Positions 33,561 through 42,875 of a stretch of 64,000 bases of DNA are shown piece by piece. Within the stretch, counting starts at the first letter, position 1. Each line of letters starts with the position of its first letter. The translations under genes were made by a program, and so were the position numbers. The notes under the pieces were generated by a model. It saw only the letters and a program-made list of their open reading frames with translations. It ran no database searches and was not told where the DNA came from. Source of the stretch: Ensifer adhaerens (GTDB taxonomy: Bacteria > Pseudomonadota > Alphaproteobacteria > Rhizobiales > Rhizobiaceae); NCBI GenBank assembly GCA_900215285.1, contig OCMG01000004.1, positions 2,960,001-3,024,000 of the forward strand, written 5' to 3'.

Positions 33561-34357
33561 CGCTTGCCGAGGAAGGCGCCGATGCCCTCTTCCGCGTCAC
33601 GCGCCAGCATGTTTTCCGTCATGACGCGGCCGGTATAGGCATAGGCCTCCTCAAGCGGCACATCGATCTGGCGGTAAAAGGCTTCCTTGCCGATCTTCAG
33701 CGTCAGCGGCGATTTGGAGGCAATGACGGCGGCATATTTGTCGACGACCTGGCGCAGATATTCCTCCGGCACGATGCGGTTGACGAGGCCGAAATCCTTG
33801 GCGTTGCTGGCATCGATCGTCTCCCCCGTCAGCAGCATTTCCATCGCCTGCTTGCGGTGTGCGGCGCGCGAGACCGCGACCATCGGCGTCGAGCAGAAGA
33901 GACCGATATTGACGCCCGGCGTGCAGAAGGTCGCCGCGTCGGTGCAGATCGCGAGGTCGCAGGTCGCCACAAGCTGGCAGCCGGCGGCGGTCGCCAGTCC
34001 CTCGATTTCGGCGATCACCGGCTTGGGGCAATGGGTGATTGTCAGCATCAGCTCGGCGCAGAGCGCGAAGGTTTTTTCGAAGAAGGCCCTGCCCCGATCA
34101 GCATCGGCGCGGTGGGCTGTCATTTCCTTGAGATCATGGCCGGCGCAGAAGACCTTGCCGCGGGCGGCGAGAATAATGACGCGAACGGCCTTGTCGGCCC
34201 CTGCCCGCAGGATCTCGGCTTTCAGCGTTTCCATCATGGCAATGGACAGCGCATTGGCCGGCGGCGAATTCAGCGTCAGCCGCAAGATCCCGTCTGACAC
34301 CTCGACGATCAACGGGCTCGGCGCGCCATCGGCCTTCAGGGATACGACGTCTGCCAT
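33536..34357 (-). CDS. Crotonase-fold protein lacking both catalytic glutamates (ECHDC3-like)
   Basis: This 273-residue protein has the crotonase fold, with the first oxyanion-hole segment VFCAGHDLKEM (near residue 70) and the second, EGLATAAGCQLVATCDLAI (near 118). The two glutamates that catalyse hydration in classical enoyl-CoA hydratase are not conserved: Gln stands in GCQL and Gly-Val replaces the second in FCTPGVNIG. It therefore probably is not a hydratase but a related acyl-CoA enzyme of the ECHDC3 type. ATG 34357 follows GGAGG. It is divergent from a thioesterase gene. Confidence 0.8.
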   Translation of the reverse strand: MADVVSLKADGAPSPLIVEVSDGILRLTLNSPPANALSIAMMETLKAEILRAGADKAVRVIILAARGKVFCAGHDLKEMTAHRADADRGRAFFEKTFALCAELMLTITHCPKPVIAEIEGLATAAGCQLVATCDLAICTDAATFCTPGVNIGLFCSTPMVAVSRAAHRKQAMEMLLTGETIDASNAKDFGLVNRIVPEEYLRQVVDKYAAVIASKSPLTLKIGKEAFYRQIDVPLEEAYAYTGRVMTENMLARDAEEGIGAFLGKRHPEWTGE

Positions 34358-34435
34358 GGGTTCCTCCGGATAAAACTGTTTATAGTTGAACAAAAAGGCG
34401 TTATCGATATCTGTTATAAACTGGAGGAGACCGCA

Positions 34436-34861
34436 ATGACACCCGTGCTGACGGCTGAACAGATCAACGATTTTCTGGAGCGGGAATTCCCGCAGGTTCA
34501 CAGCCAGGGGCGCATTTTCGAGGTGATCAATGTGGCCTCGGGAACCGCGACGCTCCGGTTCACGCCGAACGAACTGCATCTGCGGCCCGGCGGCACTGTC
34601 AGCGGGCCGGCCATGTTTGCGCTCGCCGATGTCGGGGCCTATGTGACACTGCTTGCGCATATCGGTCCCGTCGCCATGGCGGTCACCGCCAACATGAACA
34701 TCAACTTTCTGAGCCGTCCCGATCCGGTGCCTCTGGACGGCGTTGGACGCGTGCTGAAGATCGGCAAAAGGCTGTCGGTCATCGAGATCGCCATCGAGCG
34801 CGTGGACACGCGCGAACTCATCGCGCATGCCACGGCGACCTATTCGCAGCCCGTAAAGTGA
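34436..34861 (+). CDS. PaaI-family hot-dog thioesterase
   Basis: This 141-residue protein has the PaaI/YigI-like hot-dog pattern with LHLRPGGTVSGPAMFALADVGAYV near residues 44-67 and TANMNINFLSRP near 84. Such proteins hydrolyse acyl-CoA thioesters. It is divergent from the crotonase-fold gene with 78 nt between starts, which suggests related acyl-CoA metabolism. GGAGG precedes the start. Confidence 0.83.
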   Translation: MTPVLTAEQINDFLEREFPQVHSQGRIFEVINVASGTATLRFTPNELHLRPGGTVSGPAMFALADVGAYVTLLAHIGPVAMAVTANMNINFLSRPDPVPLDGVGRVLKIGKRLSVIEIAIERVDTRELIAHATATYSQPVK

Positions 34862-34870
34862 GCGAAAGTT

Positions 34871-34890
34871 TGTGGTAAAATATTACCACA
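34871..34890. repeat. AT-rich perfect palindrome after the thioesterase gene
   Basis: TGTGGTAAAATATTACCACA has 8-bp perfect arms around AATA and starts 9 nt after the thioesterase stop. It has no T tract. It could be a weak terminator, or an operator upstream of rplM, since TGGT/ACCA arms are common in GntR-type sites. Confidence 0.45.
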
Positions 34891-35087
34891 CATTCAAGCC
34901 ACTGTTTTTGCTTGTCTATTTTTTAGACCGCCAAATTCGGCTCGCTTGACGTATCTTTCAACCACACGTATAAGCCGGCGCAGAAACGCGGTCCCGAACG
35001 GGGCCGCTTTCATTATTGGCGGCTTGCTGCCAATTCAAGCAACAAGAAACGCTCCGGTTTCCGGAGATCGAACGAAAGAGACCCGAC

Positions 35088-35552
35088 ATGTCTACCTTCA
35101 TGCAGAAGCCTGCCGAGGTGGAGAAGAAGTGGATCCTGATCGACGCCGAAGGGCTTGTCGTCGGCCGCCTCGCCACCATCATTGCCATGCACCTCCGCGG
35201 CAAGACCAAGGCCACCTACACCCCCCATGTTGATGACGGCGACAACGTCATCGTCATCAATGCCGAAAAGGCAGTCCTGACCGGCAAGAAGTACACCGAC
35301 AAGAAGTACTACTGGCACACCGGCTATCCGGGCGGCATCAAGGAGCGTACGGCTCGCCAGATCATCGAAGGCAAGTTCCCGGAGCGCGTCATCGAGAAGG
35401 CAGTTGAGCGCATGATCCCGCGCGGTCCGCTCGGTCGTCGCCAGATGAAGAACCTGCGCGTTTACGCCGGCACGAACCATCCGCACGAAGCACAGCAGCC
35501 CGTCACGCTTGACGTCGCCAAGCTGAATTCCAAGAACACCAGGAGCGCCTGA
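35088..35552 (+). CDS. rplM: 50S ribosomal protein L13
   Basis: This 154-residue protein is full-length L13 of the large ribosomal subunit. It shows [18 protein letters not shown] at the start, the [12 protein letters not shown] segment and [20 protein letters not shown] near residue 113. ATG 35088 begins at the conserved N-terminus; upstream codons in frame are non-coding. It is followed after 2 nt by rpsI, the usual pair. Confidence 0.97.
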   Translation: MSTFMQKPAEVEKKWILIDAEGLVVGRLATIIAMHLRGKTKATYTPHVDDGDNVIVINAEKAVLTGKKYTDKKYYWHTGYPGGIKERTARQIIEGKFPERVIEKAVERMIPRGPLGRRQMKNLRVYAGTNHPHEAQQPVTLDVAKLNSKNTRSA

Positions 35553-35554
35553 TC

Positions 35555-36025
35555 ATGGCTGACCTTTCTGCTCTCAAGTCCCTCGCAGGCTCTTCCGAGG
35601 CTGCTGCTGCTCCGGCACACGTCCGCAAGGTCGACGCCCAAGGCCGCTCCTATGCCACCGGCAAGCGTAAGGACGCAGTTGCTCGCGTATGGGTCAAGGC
35701 CGGCTCCGGCAAGATCATCGTCAACGGCAAGGACTACAGCGCCTATTTCGCACGTCCGGTTCTGCAGATGATCCTGCAGCAGCCGCTCGTCGCTGCTGCC
35801 CGCGGCGGCCAGATCGACATCGTCGCCACGGTTGCCGGCGGTGGTCTTTCCGGTCAGGCCGGTGCCGTTCGTCACGGCATCTCCAAGGCCCTCACCTACT
35901 TCGAACCCGCTCTGCGCGGCGTTCTGAAGAAGGGCGGCTTCCTGACGCGCGACAGCCGCGTTGTTGAACGTAAGAAGTACGGCAAGGCCAAGGCCCGCCG
36001 TTCGTTCCAGTTCTCCAAGCGCTAA
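35555..36025 (+). CDS. rpsI: 30S ribosomal protein S9
   Basis: This 156-residue S9 has the alphaproteobacterial N-terminal extension (about 25 residues, Ala-rich) before the conserved [17 protein letters not shown]. It ends with the [17 protein letters not shown] tail that reaches the P-site tRNA. It is transcribed with rplM and ends in a strong terminator. Confidence 0.97.
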   Translation: MADLSALKSLAGSSEAAAAPAHVRKVDAQGRSYATGKRKDAVARVWVKAGSGKIIVNGKDYSAYFARPVLQMILQQPLVAAARGGQIDIVATVAGGGLSGQAGAVRHGISKALTYFEPALRGVLKKGGFLTRDSRVVERKKYGKAKARRSFQFSKR

Positions 36026-36072
36026 TTGCTTTACGTTCGAGGCGCTTCGCGCTTCGGATCTATGGACTTTCG

Positions 36073-36099
36073 AAAGGGCTGCCTTCGGGCGGCCCTTTT
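36073..36099 (+). terminator. Intrinsic terminator of rplM-rpsI
   Basis: An 11-bp stem (AAAGGGCTGCC / GGCGGCCCTTT, one G-U pair) is capped by a TTCG tetraloop and followed by four T residues. It lies 48 nt after the rpsI stop. Confidence 0.88.
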
Positions 36100-36183
36100 G
36101 CGTTTCAGGTATCAAAAAGGAGAATGGCTTGAGGAAAGCTTCGGCTGCGAAGTTCCTCGCAATACCCATGGAGATTCGCGCGC

Positions 36184-36807
36184 GTGCAGGCGGAAAACGT
36201 CAAGATCATCCTCGTTCTGGCTTCCTGGAGCTCCGGCTCCACCTCGGTTGCCGGCTATCTCGACAAGTGCGGGGCCTATTCCTGTCCACCGCATGTGCAC
36301 ACGGTCGACGAACGGACGCCGAATGCCTATGAGCCGGCCGAATACAAGCAGGTACTCGGGCTCTGCATCGACGAAAACACGCTGGAGGCGACACCGCGCG
36401 TCAATGCGTTCGAACCCTTCTTCGCCACCTGGATCGCCAAGCAGCGACAAAAGGCAGCCGAAGCCGGCTGCGCCTTTATCGTGCTGAAGCATCCGCTTCA
36501 GTCCTTTATGCTGCCCGCCATCACGAAAATCGAGCCGAACTGCCGGATCGTCGTGGTCAGCCGCCCCTTCGCGAAGATCGAGGCGACACGTGCGCGCCGA
36601 AACTGGGCACATTCCTATGGGGAGGCCGGCGCACGACAGGTCTACGGCATGACCTATACCTGGCTGCATGAAAACAATCATGGCTATCTGGTCGTCCCAT
36701 ATGAAAGGCTGCGCAGCGAACCGACGCTGCGCGACGAAATGCTCACCTATCTGGGCGTCTCGCCCACGGCGGAGCAGCGCGCAGAGGCGGACGCATTCCT
36801 GAAGTGA
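36184..36807 (+). CDS. Sulfotransferase-like P-loop protein
   Basis: This 207-residue protein looks like a sulfotransferase-fold enzyme. A phosphate-binding loop near the start reads SWSSGSTSVAGYL (5'-PSB-like), and CRIVVVSRPFAKIEATR near residue 120 resembles the 3'-phosphate-binding segment of PAPS-using enzymes. The late VPYERLRSEP is also typical. The acceptor is unknown. The start is GTG at 36184, with GGAG at a good distance. It is followed after 13 nt by an ABM-domain gene. Confidence 0.6.
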   Translation: MQAENVKIILVLASWSSGSTSVAGYLDKCGAYSCPPHVHTVDERTPNAYEPAEYKQVLGLCIDENTLEATPRVNAFEPFFATWIAKQRQKAAEAGCAFIVLKHPLQSFMLPAITKIEPNCRIVVVSRPFAKIEATRARRNWAHSYGEAGARQVYGMTYTWLHENNHGYLVVPYERLRSEPTLRDEMLTYLGVSPTAEQRAEADAFLK

Positions 36808-36820
36808 GAGACCGCAAGCG

Positions 36821-37156
36821 ATGAGCCACCAGGCCAAACTTCCCCAGCCGCCCTATTACGTCGTCTGCTTCTCTTCGCAGAGAACCGAGGGCGACAACCG
36901 TTATGGCGAGATGGCCGACGCCATGGAACGTCTGGCACATGAACAGCCGGGATTTCTGGGCGTCGAAAGCGCCCGCGGCATCGACGGTTTCGGCATCACC
37001 AATTCCTACTGGACGGACGAAGACGCGATCCGCGCCTGGAAACGCAATATCGATCACCTTGTCGCGCAGAAGCGCGGGCGGCAGGACTGGTATCAAACCT
37101 ATGAAATGCGCATCGCGCGTGTCGAACGCGCCTATGGCTTCAGCCGGACGGACTGA
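36821..37156 (+). CDS. Antibiotic biosynthesis monooxygenase (ABM) domain protein
   Basis: This 111-residue protein is one ferredoxin-like ABM domain: YYVVCFSSQRTEGDN, then MERLAHEQPGFLGVESARG and ITNSYWTDEDAIRAWKRN, with a long C-terminal helix ending in an aromatic-rich strand. Such proteins oxidise small aromatic molecules or degrade heme, but many have no known role. It is 13 nt after the sulfotransferase-like gene and likely co-transcribed. Confidence 0.83.
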   Translation: MSHQAKLPQPPYYVVCFSSQRTEGDNRYGEMADAMERLAHEQPGFLGVESARGIDGFGITNSYWTDEDAIRAWKRNIDHLVAQKRGRQDWYQTYEMRIARVERAYGFSRTD

Positions 37157-37249
37157 ACCGCCGTTTCGCTCAAATGCGCGGGATCGGCTTCAGCTTTTGC
37201 TTACGCCGCCTCGCTAGAATGCTCCGGATCGAAGTTCCGGACATCCGCC

Positions 37250-37597
37250 ATGAGTTCCATCTCCACCGCCATGAACACCGCGCTTTCCGGCATGCTGGCG
37301 CAGCAGCAGCGCGCCGCGTCGACCGCGAGCAATGTGGCGAATGCGCTCACACCCGGCTATGACCGGCTGGTGACCAGCACGCAGGCAAACGTCGGAGGCG
37401 GTGTTTCGGCATCCACCATGCGGTCCGGAACCGCGACCTCCCCCGGCAGCTCCAATGTCGATCTGGCGCAGGAAGCAGTCGACATGATCGAGACGACCAT
37501 GGCCTACAAGGCGAATGTCTCCGTGTTCGAAGCCGGCGCGGACATGTGGGAGGCGCTTTCCACCGTGCTGCGCGATAAGGATGGCGAAGGCCGGTAA
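37250..37597 (+). CDS. Orphan mini flagellar rod protein, FlgC-like
   Basis: This 115-residue protein keeps the two ends of flagellar rod proteins but not the middle. The N-terminal Flg_bb_rod part has ALSGMLAQQQRAASTASNVAN followed by PGYDRLVT, and the C-terminal Flg_bbr_C part has NVDLAQEAVDMIETTMAYKAN and a final amphipathic helix. Authentic FlgC of rhizobia is longer (about 135-140). No other flagellar gene is nearby, so it may be a paralogue with a different role. Confidence 0.72.
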   Translation: MSSISTAMNTALSGMLAQQQRAASTASNVANALTPGYDRLVTSTQANVGGGVSASTMRSGTATSPGSSNVDLAQEAVDMIETTMAYKANVSVFEAGADMWEALSTVLRDKDGEGR

Positions 37598-37729
37598 GCG
37601 CTTGCATTCCATTTTCGCATGCCTCCATTCACATGAGCGCCATTGTCGCCCTGTAGAAGGCGCTATATATCAAGGCCGCAAGGCGCGAATTGCGCCGCAG
37701 ACGGTTTATTCCAGCGCAGGACGGACAAG

Positions 37730-38662
37730 ATGGCACCGAAAATCTTCATCGATGGCGAACACGGCACGACGGGCCTGCAGATCCGGCAGCGTCTGGCCGA
37801 GCGCCGCGATCTCGAGATGCTGTCCATCCCGGAAGCCGAGCGGCGCAACGCCGCCATGCGCGAGGACATGCTGAACTCCGCCGATATCGCCATCCTCTGC
37901 CTGCCGGACGACGCATCCATCGAGGCGGCCAGGATGACCGAGGGCAACAACAATGTGCGCCTCCTCGACGCCTCGACAGCGTTCCGCGTCGACCCGGACT
38001 GGGCCTACGGCTTTGCCGAAATGGACAAGGCCCAGGCCGACAAGATCAAGACGGCGCGGCGCGTCTCGAATCCCGGTTGCTATCCCACCGGCGCCATTGG
38101 CCTGATCAGGCCGCTGCGCGCAGCCGGCATCATTCCAGATGGCTATCCGGTCAGCGTGAATGCGGTTTCGGGCTACACCGGCGGCGGCAAGACGATGATT
38201 GCGCAGATGGAAGATGCTTCGCGCGAGGATCACATCGCTTCACCGAATTTCGTCTATGGTCTGACGCTGAAGCACAAGCATGTGCCGGAGATGAAGGTTC
38301 ACGGGTTGCTTGACCGCCCGCCTCTCTTCTCCCCCTCCGTCGGACGGTTCGCGCAGGGCATGATCGTTCAGGTTCCGCTTTTCCTCGAAGACCTCAATGG
38401 CGGGCAGACCCTGGAAACGATCCACAAAGCCCTGGTGGAGCATTATGCCGGCCAATCGATTGTCGAGGTGGTGCCGCTCGACATGTCGGTCAAGCTGCCC
38501 CGCGTCGATGCGGTGGAACTGGCCGGCAAGGACACGATGAAACTCTTCGTCTTCGGCACGCCGGGGCAGCCGCATGTCAACCTCGTGGCGCTGCTCGACA
38601 ACCTTGGCAAGGGCGCGTCGGGTGCTGCCGTACAGAACATGGATCTGATGCTCGCCGCCTGA
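37730..38662 (+). CDS. argC: N-acetyl-gamma-glutamyl-phosphate reductase, type 2
   Basis: This 310-residue enzyme reduces N-acetylglutamyl phosphate to the semialdehyde with NADPH in arginine synthesis. It is the shorter type-2 form. The dinucleotide-binding start is [14 protein letters not shown], the catalytic Cys is about residue 117 in [10 protein letters not shown], and the family loop [15 protein letters not shown] follows. ATG 37730 begins at the conserved MAPKIFIDG. Its nearness to rplM-rpsI is common in rhizobia. Confidence 0.95.
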   Translation: MAPKIFIDGEHGTTGLQIRQRLAERRDLEMLSIPEAERRNAAMREDMLNSADIAILCLPDDASIEAARMTEGNNNVRLLDASTAFRVDPDWAYGFAEMDKAQADKIKTARRVSNPGCYPTGAIGLIRPLRAAGIIPDGYPVSVNAVSGYTGGGKTMIAQMEDASREDHIASPNFVYGLTLKHKHVPEMKVHGLLDRPPLFSPSVGRFAQGMIVQVPLFLEDLNGGQTLETIHKALVEHYAGQSIVEVVPLDMSVKLPRVDAVELAGKDTMKLFVFGTPGQPHVNLVALLDNLGKGASGAAVQNMDLMLAA

Positions 38663-38694
38663 TCGCGGCGTGGATGCCAACGGGAGGAGAGGCA

Positions 38695-39084
38695 ATGATC
38701 GACCATATGGGAATTTCCGTCTCCGACTATGCGGCGTCGAAGGCGTTTTACGACGCCGTCATGCCGACGATTGGAGCCGCGCGCTGCATGGAAGTCACGG
38801 CTGAAGAAACCGGTGGATCCTATGAAGGCGCCGGCTACGGCGTGGGCGGCAAGCCTTCCTTCTGGATCGGCATCGGCGGCGCCCTTCAGGGACGGCTCCA
38901 CGTCGCCTTCACGGCACCCGACCGCGCCTCTGTGGATGCCTTTTATGCCGCCGCGATGAAGGCCGGCGCAACGGACAACGGTCCGCCCGGTGTCCGCGCG
39001 CATTACCATCCGAACTACTACGGTGCCTTTGTGCTCGATCCCGACGGCCACAATATCGAAGCGGTCTGCCATCGCCCGGCCTGA
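38695..39084 (+). CDS. VOC family protein
   Basis: This 129-residue protein has two VOC modules: MIDHMGISVSDYAASKAFYDAV at the start with the first His ligand, and HPNYYGAFVLDPDGHNIEAVCH at the end with the Glu ligand. It may be a dioxygenase, glyoxalase-like or binding protein. GGGAGGAG precedes ATG 38695. It follows argC by 32 nt and may share its transcript. Confidence 0.83.
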   Translation: MIDHMGISVSDYAASKAFYDAVMPTIGAARCMEVTAEETGGSYEGAGYGVGGKPSFWIGIGGALQGRLHVAFTAPDRASVDAFYAAAMKAGATDNGPPGVRAHYHPNYYGAFVLDPDGHNIEAVCHRPA

Positions 39085-39086
39085 TC

Positions 39087-39109
39087 ATCGTTCGCGAATA
39101 TCGAACGAT
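39087..39109. repeat. Inverted repeat before the dioxygenase gene
   Basis: ATCGTTCG and CGAACGAT form a perfect 8-bp inverted repeat around seven bases, two nt after the VOC stop. It lacks a T tract. It may be a processing hairpin, weak terminator or an operator for the next gene. Confidence 0.4.
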
Positions 39110-39183
39110 CCATCCAGAAAACCTCCGTAGCGAAGACAATCGAAATCTCTATATTCGTATCATCAGACGATAGAGGTGCTACG

Positions 39184-39999
39184 ATGTCTCAGAAGCAACC
39201 GGTATATTTCATTCCTCATGGCGGCGGCCCATGGCACGTCATGGAGGGAAGCACCCGCTTCGGCGGCTGGAGTGACCTCAGGTCGTTTCTCGAAACGGTG
39301 CAGGGCGAGTTGCCGGAAAAGCCAAAAGCTATTCTGGCTGTCACAGCCCATTGGGACGATGTCGGCACCGTGACCGTGTCGACAGCTGAAAGACCCGGCA
39401 TGCTGTATGATTATCACGGCTTTCCGCCCCACACCTATCAGATCAAGTATCCGGCGCCCGGGGCGCCCCAGATTGCTGAACACGTGCGCAAGGTCCTGTC
39501 CGATGCCGGCATTCCGACCGAGGCGGATTCGCAGCGTGGCTACGACCATGGAACCTTTGTGCCTCTGATGGTCGCCTTCCCCGAAGCGGAAATTCCGGTC
39601 GTCCAGATGTCGATCCGCCGCGATCTCGATCCCGCCTTCCACATTGCGCTTGGACGGGCGCTGGCGCCGCTTCGCGACGAGGGAATATTGATCGTCGGCA
39701 GCGGGCTGTCCTATCACAACATGCGGATGTTCGGCTCAACCGACCCAGGTCATGTAGACCAGGCGCGGGCCTTTGATGCATGGCTGAAGGACACGCTCGA
39801 AACCTCGGACATGGCCGAACGTGACAGCCGCCTGACGCATTGGTGGGACAATCCCGCCGCGCGCGCCTGCCATTTCCCGACGCCGGAGCATTTCCTGCCG
39901 GTCATGGTTGCCGCCGGCGCCGGTGGTGACGTCGCAGGGCATCAGGTCTTCCAGGGGATCGTGCTCGAAAAGCCCTATTCCGGTTATCGCTGGGGCTGA
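39184..39999 (+). CDS. DODA/LigB-type extradiol ring-opening dioxygenase
   Basis: This 271-residue protein belongs to the class III extradiol dioxygenases that include plant DOPA 4,5-dioxygenase and E. coli YgiD. Likely iron or zinc ligands are in FIPHGGGP (near residue 12), AHWDD (near 58) and GLSYHN (near 178), with the catalytic RGYDHGTFVPL near 119. The substrate is unknown. It is alone in its unit, convergent with ctaA. Confidence 0.87.
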   Translation: MSQKQPVYFIPHGGGPWHVMEGSTRFGGWSDLRSFLETVQGELPEKPKAILAVTAHWDDVGTVTVSTAERPGMLYDYHGFPPHTYQIKYPAPGAPQIAEHVRKVLSDAGIPTEADSQRGYDHGTFVPLMVAFPEAEIPVVQMSIRRDLDPAFHIALGRALAPLRDEGILIVGSGLSYHNMRMFGSTDPGHVDQARAFDAWLKDTLETSDMAERDSRLTHWWDNPAARACHFPTPEHFLPVMVAAGAGGDVAGHQVFQGIVLEKPYSGYRWG

Positions 40000-40083
40000 G
40001 TGTCGGCCCTACAGATCAGCCAGAACGTCCAGACAAAACTTGCCCGGACGCAGAAGCGCCCGAGCAAGCGGTTCGACAGCCAC

Positions 40084-41175
40084 CTACCCGGCTGCCGCCA
40101 GCCGCGTCTCTTCCCGCGAATATTCCCCGATAAAGCCGCGCCAATGCGCAATCGCGAAGCCGAGTACGACGAGGGCGCCGATCTGGTGGGTCAGCGCGGC
40201 GTGCAGGTCGACCTGGGTCAGCAAGGTCGCGATGCCGAGACCCGCCTGGATCGTGACAAGGACGAACAGGATGATGCCCCGCCGGCAATGGGTCGATCCA
40301 CGCGCGACGCGAAAGAGCCAGACGGTTTGCGCAAGCGATGCCGCAAAGAGCAGATACGCGCCGCAGCGGTGAACGAACTGCACGGTCTTCGGATTTTCGA
40401 AAAGATTGATCCACCAAGGCTTCTGTATGAAGAGATCGCCGGGGACGATTGCGCCATCCATCAGCGGCCAGGTGTTGTAGCTAAGCCCCGCATGGAGACC
40501 GGCCACGAGCGCGCCGAGATAGATCTGGAAGAGCGCGAGGAAGGCGATGACGGCCGCAAAGACGGCCCCGCCCCTTGGAGCCTTATCCGACGAATGCGGC
40601 GCAAGGCCGCGCATGATCCAGATCGTTGACGAGAAGATCAGGCACGCCATGACCAGATGGACGGCCAGACGATATTGGCTGACACTGGTCAGTTGGGTCA
40701 GGCCGGAGGCGACCATCCACCAGCCGATGGCGCCCTGCAGTCCGCCGAGGAGAAAGATGCCGAGAAGCGGCAGACGCAGACGCCTCTCGATCTTGCCCCT
40801 GGCAAGGAAATAGAGGAACGGCAGGAAGAAAAGCAGGCCAATCGAGCGCGCCAGAAGGCGGTGCGCCCATTCCCACCAATAGATGCTCTTGAAACCCTCC
40901 AGCGTCATGTCGGAGTTCATCTGCTGATACTGGGGGATGCGCTTGTAGAGATCGAACTCTTCCTGCCATTGCTGGTCGTTCAGCGGCGGCACGACGCCGT
41001 GGATCGGCTTCCACTCCGTGATGGAAAGGCCCGACTGCGTCAGACGCGTTGCGCCGCCGACCATGACGAGGGCAAACAAGGCGAGCACGACAAGACCGAG
41101 CCAGATCCGCAGAGGCCGCCGATCATCCTCCGGAGGCTTGTTCGTTTGCTGTCGTATTGCCGTGACATGCGCCAT
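40084..41175 (-). CDS. ctaA: Heme A synthase (COX15/CtaA, alphaproteobacterial type)
   Basis: This 363-residue inner-membrane enzyme converts heme O to heme A for aa3-type cytochrome oxidases. It has eight hydrophobic segments. The four heme-ligand histidines are visible in [29 protein letters not shown] and [11 protein letters not shown]. The [15 protein letters not shown] segment is typical of type-2 COX15. The DUF2842 gene is divergent from it by 72 nt. Confidence 0.93.
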   Translation of the reverse strand: MAHVTAIRQQTNKPPEDDRRPLRIWLGLVVLALFALVMVGGATRLTQSGLSITEWKPIHGVVPPLNDQQWQEEFDLYKRIPQYQQMNSDMTLEGFKSIYWWEWAHRLLARSIGLLFFLPFLYFLARGKIERRLRLPLLGIFLLGGLQGAIGWWMVASGLTQLTSVSQYRLAVHLVMACLIFSSTIWIMRGLAPHSSDKAPRGGAVFAAVIAFLALFQIYLGALVAGLHAGLSYNTWPLMDGAIVPGDLFIQKPWWINLFENPKTVQFVHRCGAYLLFAASLAQTVWLFRVARGSTHCRRGIILFVLVTIQAGLGIATLLTQVDLHAALTHQIGALVVLGFAIAHWRGFIGEYSREETRLAAAG

Positions 41176-41247
41176 GGATCATCACCTTTAGGAAACCACT
41201 GTTGATTTGCCCTCAAAGCAGGTGCATTACAAGCGCCAAAGGGTCGC

Positions 41248-41487
41248 ATGCGGGAGATGGGAAAGCACATGCCTCTTAGACTGCGAAAACTGGTCGGCAT
41301 GATTGCCCTCATCGTCTTCATCGGCATCTACGTGCTGATCGTGCTTTCGGTTGCCTCGGCGCGGTTTGCCGACGCTCCCTGGTGGTCACATCTCATCTTC
41401 TTTGCGGCGGGCGGATTACTCTGGGTGCCGCCGGCAATGGTCATCATCAAGTGGATGGAGCGGCCTGTCGACGGCAACCGTCGTTAA
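41248..41487 (+). CDS. DUF2842 small membrane protein
   Basis: This 79-residue protein has two hydrophobic helices (about 17-37 and 47-68) linked by a short loop with ADAPWWSHLIFF, matching the DUF2842 family of alphaproteobacteria. Function is unknown. AAGGG lies before ATG 41248. In-frame ATGs at 41257 and 41269 are alternatives, and the last begins MPLRLRKL as in many family members. Confidence 0.78.
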   Translation: MREMGKHMPLRLRKLVGMIALIVFIGIYVLIVLSVASARFADAPWWSHLIFFAAGGLLWVPPAMVIIKWMERPVDGNRR

Positions 41488-41625
41488 CAGTGCGCTAACC
41501 CAAAACCCAGAAACCGCGCGCGCCAGTTTCAAAATAAACCAATCCTTTGCGGAATACCCGCCATGATCGCATGAAACGGTCGAAAGTGCCGGGAGAAGAA
41601 GCGTGCGTACCGCGATTTCCGCCTC

Positions 41626-42861
41626 ATGACCAGCCCCGCCAACAAGGACGCCCTGACGCGCATGAACGCCATTCCGATGGAAGTTGCGGCATCGAAGGCA
41701 CGCTCCGCGCCGGATGTCTGCGTCTACCATAGCTTTGAGCCCGTCGAGCGGGAATGGCGCATGCTCGAGGCCGGGCGGCACGTCTCGCTGCATCAATCTC
41801 TCGCCTGGTGCAAGGCCTGGGCGGCGAACATGGCTCCGGAACTGGCGATCGTGGTCGGACGCGTTCGCGGACGCACCGTCTTCATTCTGCCGCTTGAGAT
41901 CCTTTCAACCGATCTTGGCCGCATTGCCCGCTTTATCGGCGCGCGTCATTCCAACCTCAATACGGGCCTGTTCAACGAAAGCTTCGCTCTGGGTCTCAGC
42001 AAGGCCGATCTCAAGATCATATTTGCCTCCATCCGCCGGCAGCTGACCGGGCGGGCCGATCTCATCCAGTTGAGCAACATGCCCGAAAGCTGGCGCGGGG
42101 TCCCTCTCCCGTGGCTGTTCGCCGGCGCGATCGAGAACCAGAACAAGGCCTATCAGCTGCCTATCCGATCCTCGATGGAGGAAACGCTCGAACAGGTTCA
42201 TGCCAAGCGGAAGCGCAAGCTGTACCGAAAGTCGACGCGGCAGTTCAACGAACTGGGCGGCTACGACCATGTGATTGCGGAAACGCGGGAACAAAAGGAC
42301 GCGTTGCTCTTCGAGTTTTTCCGTCAAAAAGCGGACCGGCTGCAGGCCATGCACCTGCCAAACCCGTTTCGGGAAGAGAGGATCCGGGCCTTCTTCCGCG
42401 ACGCTGCGCATTCCTCGCAGGAAGCTCCGAATACTGCACTCCAACTTCACGCAGTGAAACTGAGGGACCAGGCGGGAACAGTCGTGGCAATTGCGGGCCT
42501 GTCACGCAAGGGTGATCACGTGATCTGCCAGTTCGGCTCGGTTGCGAGCGAGGCGGTGCCCGGCGCAAGTCCCGGCGAATTTCTGTTCCACCTCATGATC
42601 GAACAGGCTTGCCATGAGCGAGTCGCCTTGTTCGACTTCGGAATCGGCTACCAGCTGTACAAGAAGAACTGGTGCCCGGTGGAGACGCAGCATTACGACG
42701 TGCTGGTGCCGATCAGCCTGCGCGGAAAGCTGGCGGCGTTTGCGGTGTCGGGCGTGACGCGCCTCAAGGCGGCCATCAAGCGGAACCGCACACTTTATGC
42801 CCTGATCCAAAGGCTGCGGGCGGACAAGCAAAACTCGCCCGCCCCCGAAGAGGATCATTAA
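41626..42861 (+). CDS. CelD/BcsL-like GNAT-family acyltransferase
   Basis: This 411-residue protein contains an Acetyltransf_6 (BioF2/CelD-like) domain in its second half, with ALQLHAVKLRDQAGTVVAIAGLS and a final ALFDFGIGYQLYKKNWCP. Family members act in polysaccharide modification, such as acetylation of cellulose or other exopolymers. It lies at the edge of the polysaccharide locus and converges on the co-polymerase gene (14 nt apart), so a role in decorating that polymer is likely but inferred. Confidence 0.75.
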   Translation: MTSPANKDALTRMNAIPMEVAASKARSAPDVCVYHSFEPVEREWRMLEAGRHVSLHQSLAWCKAWAANMAPELAIVVGRVRGRTVFILPLEILSTDLGRIARFIGARHSNLNTGLFNESFALGLSKADLKIIFASIRRQLTGRADLIQLSNMPESWRGVPLPWLFAGAIENQNKAYQLPIRSSMEETLEQVHAKRKRKLYRKSTRQFNELGGYDHVIAETREQKDALLFEFFRQKADRLQAMHLPNPFREERIRAFFRDAAHSSQEAPNTALQLHAVKLRDQAGTVVAIAGLSRKGDHVICQFGSVASEAVPGASPGEFLFHLMIEQACHERVALFDFGIGYQLYKKNWCPVETQHYDVLVPISLRGKLAAFAVSGVTRLKAAIKRNRTLYALIQRLRADKQNSPAPEEDH

Positions 42862-42875
42862 AGCCGGTCAGCTTT

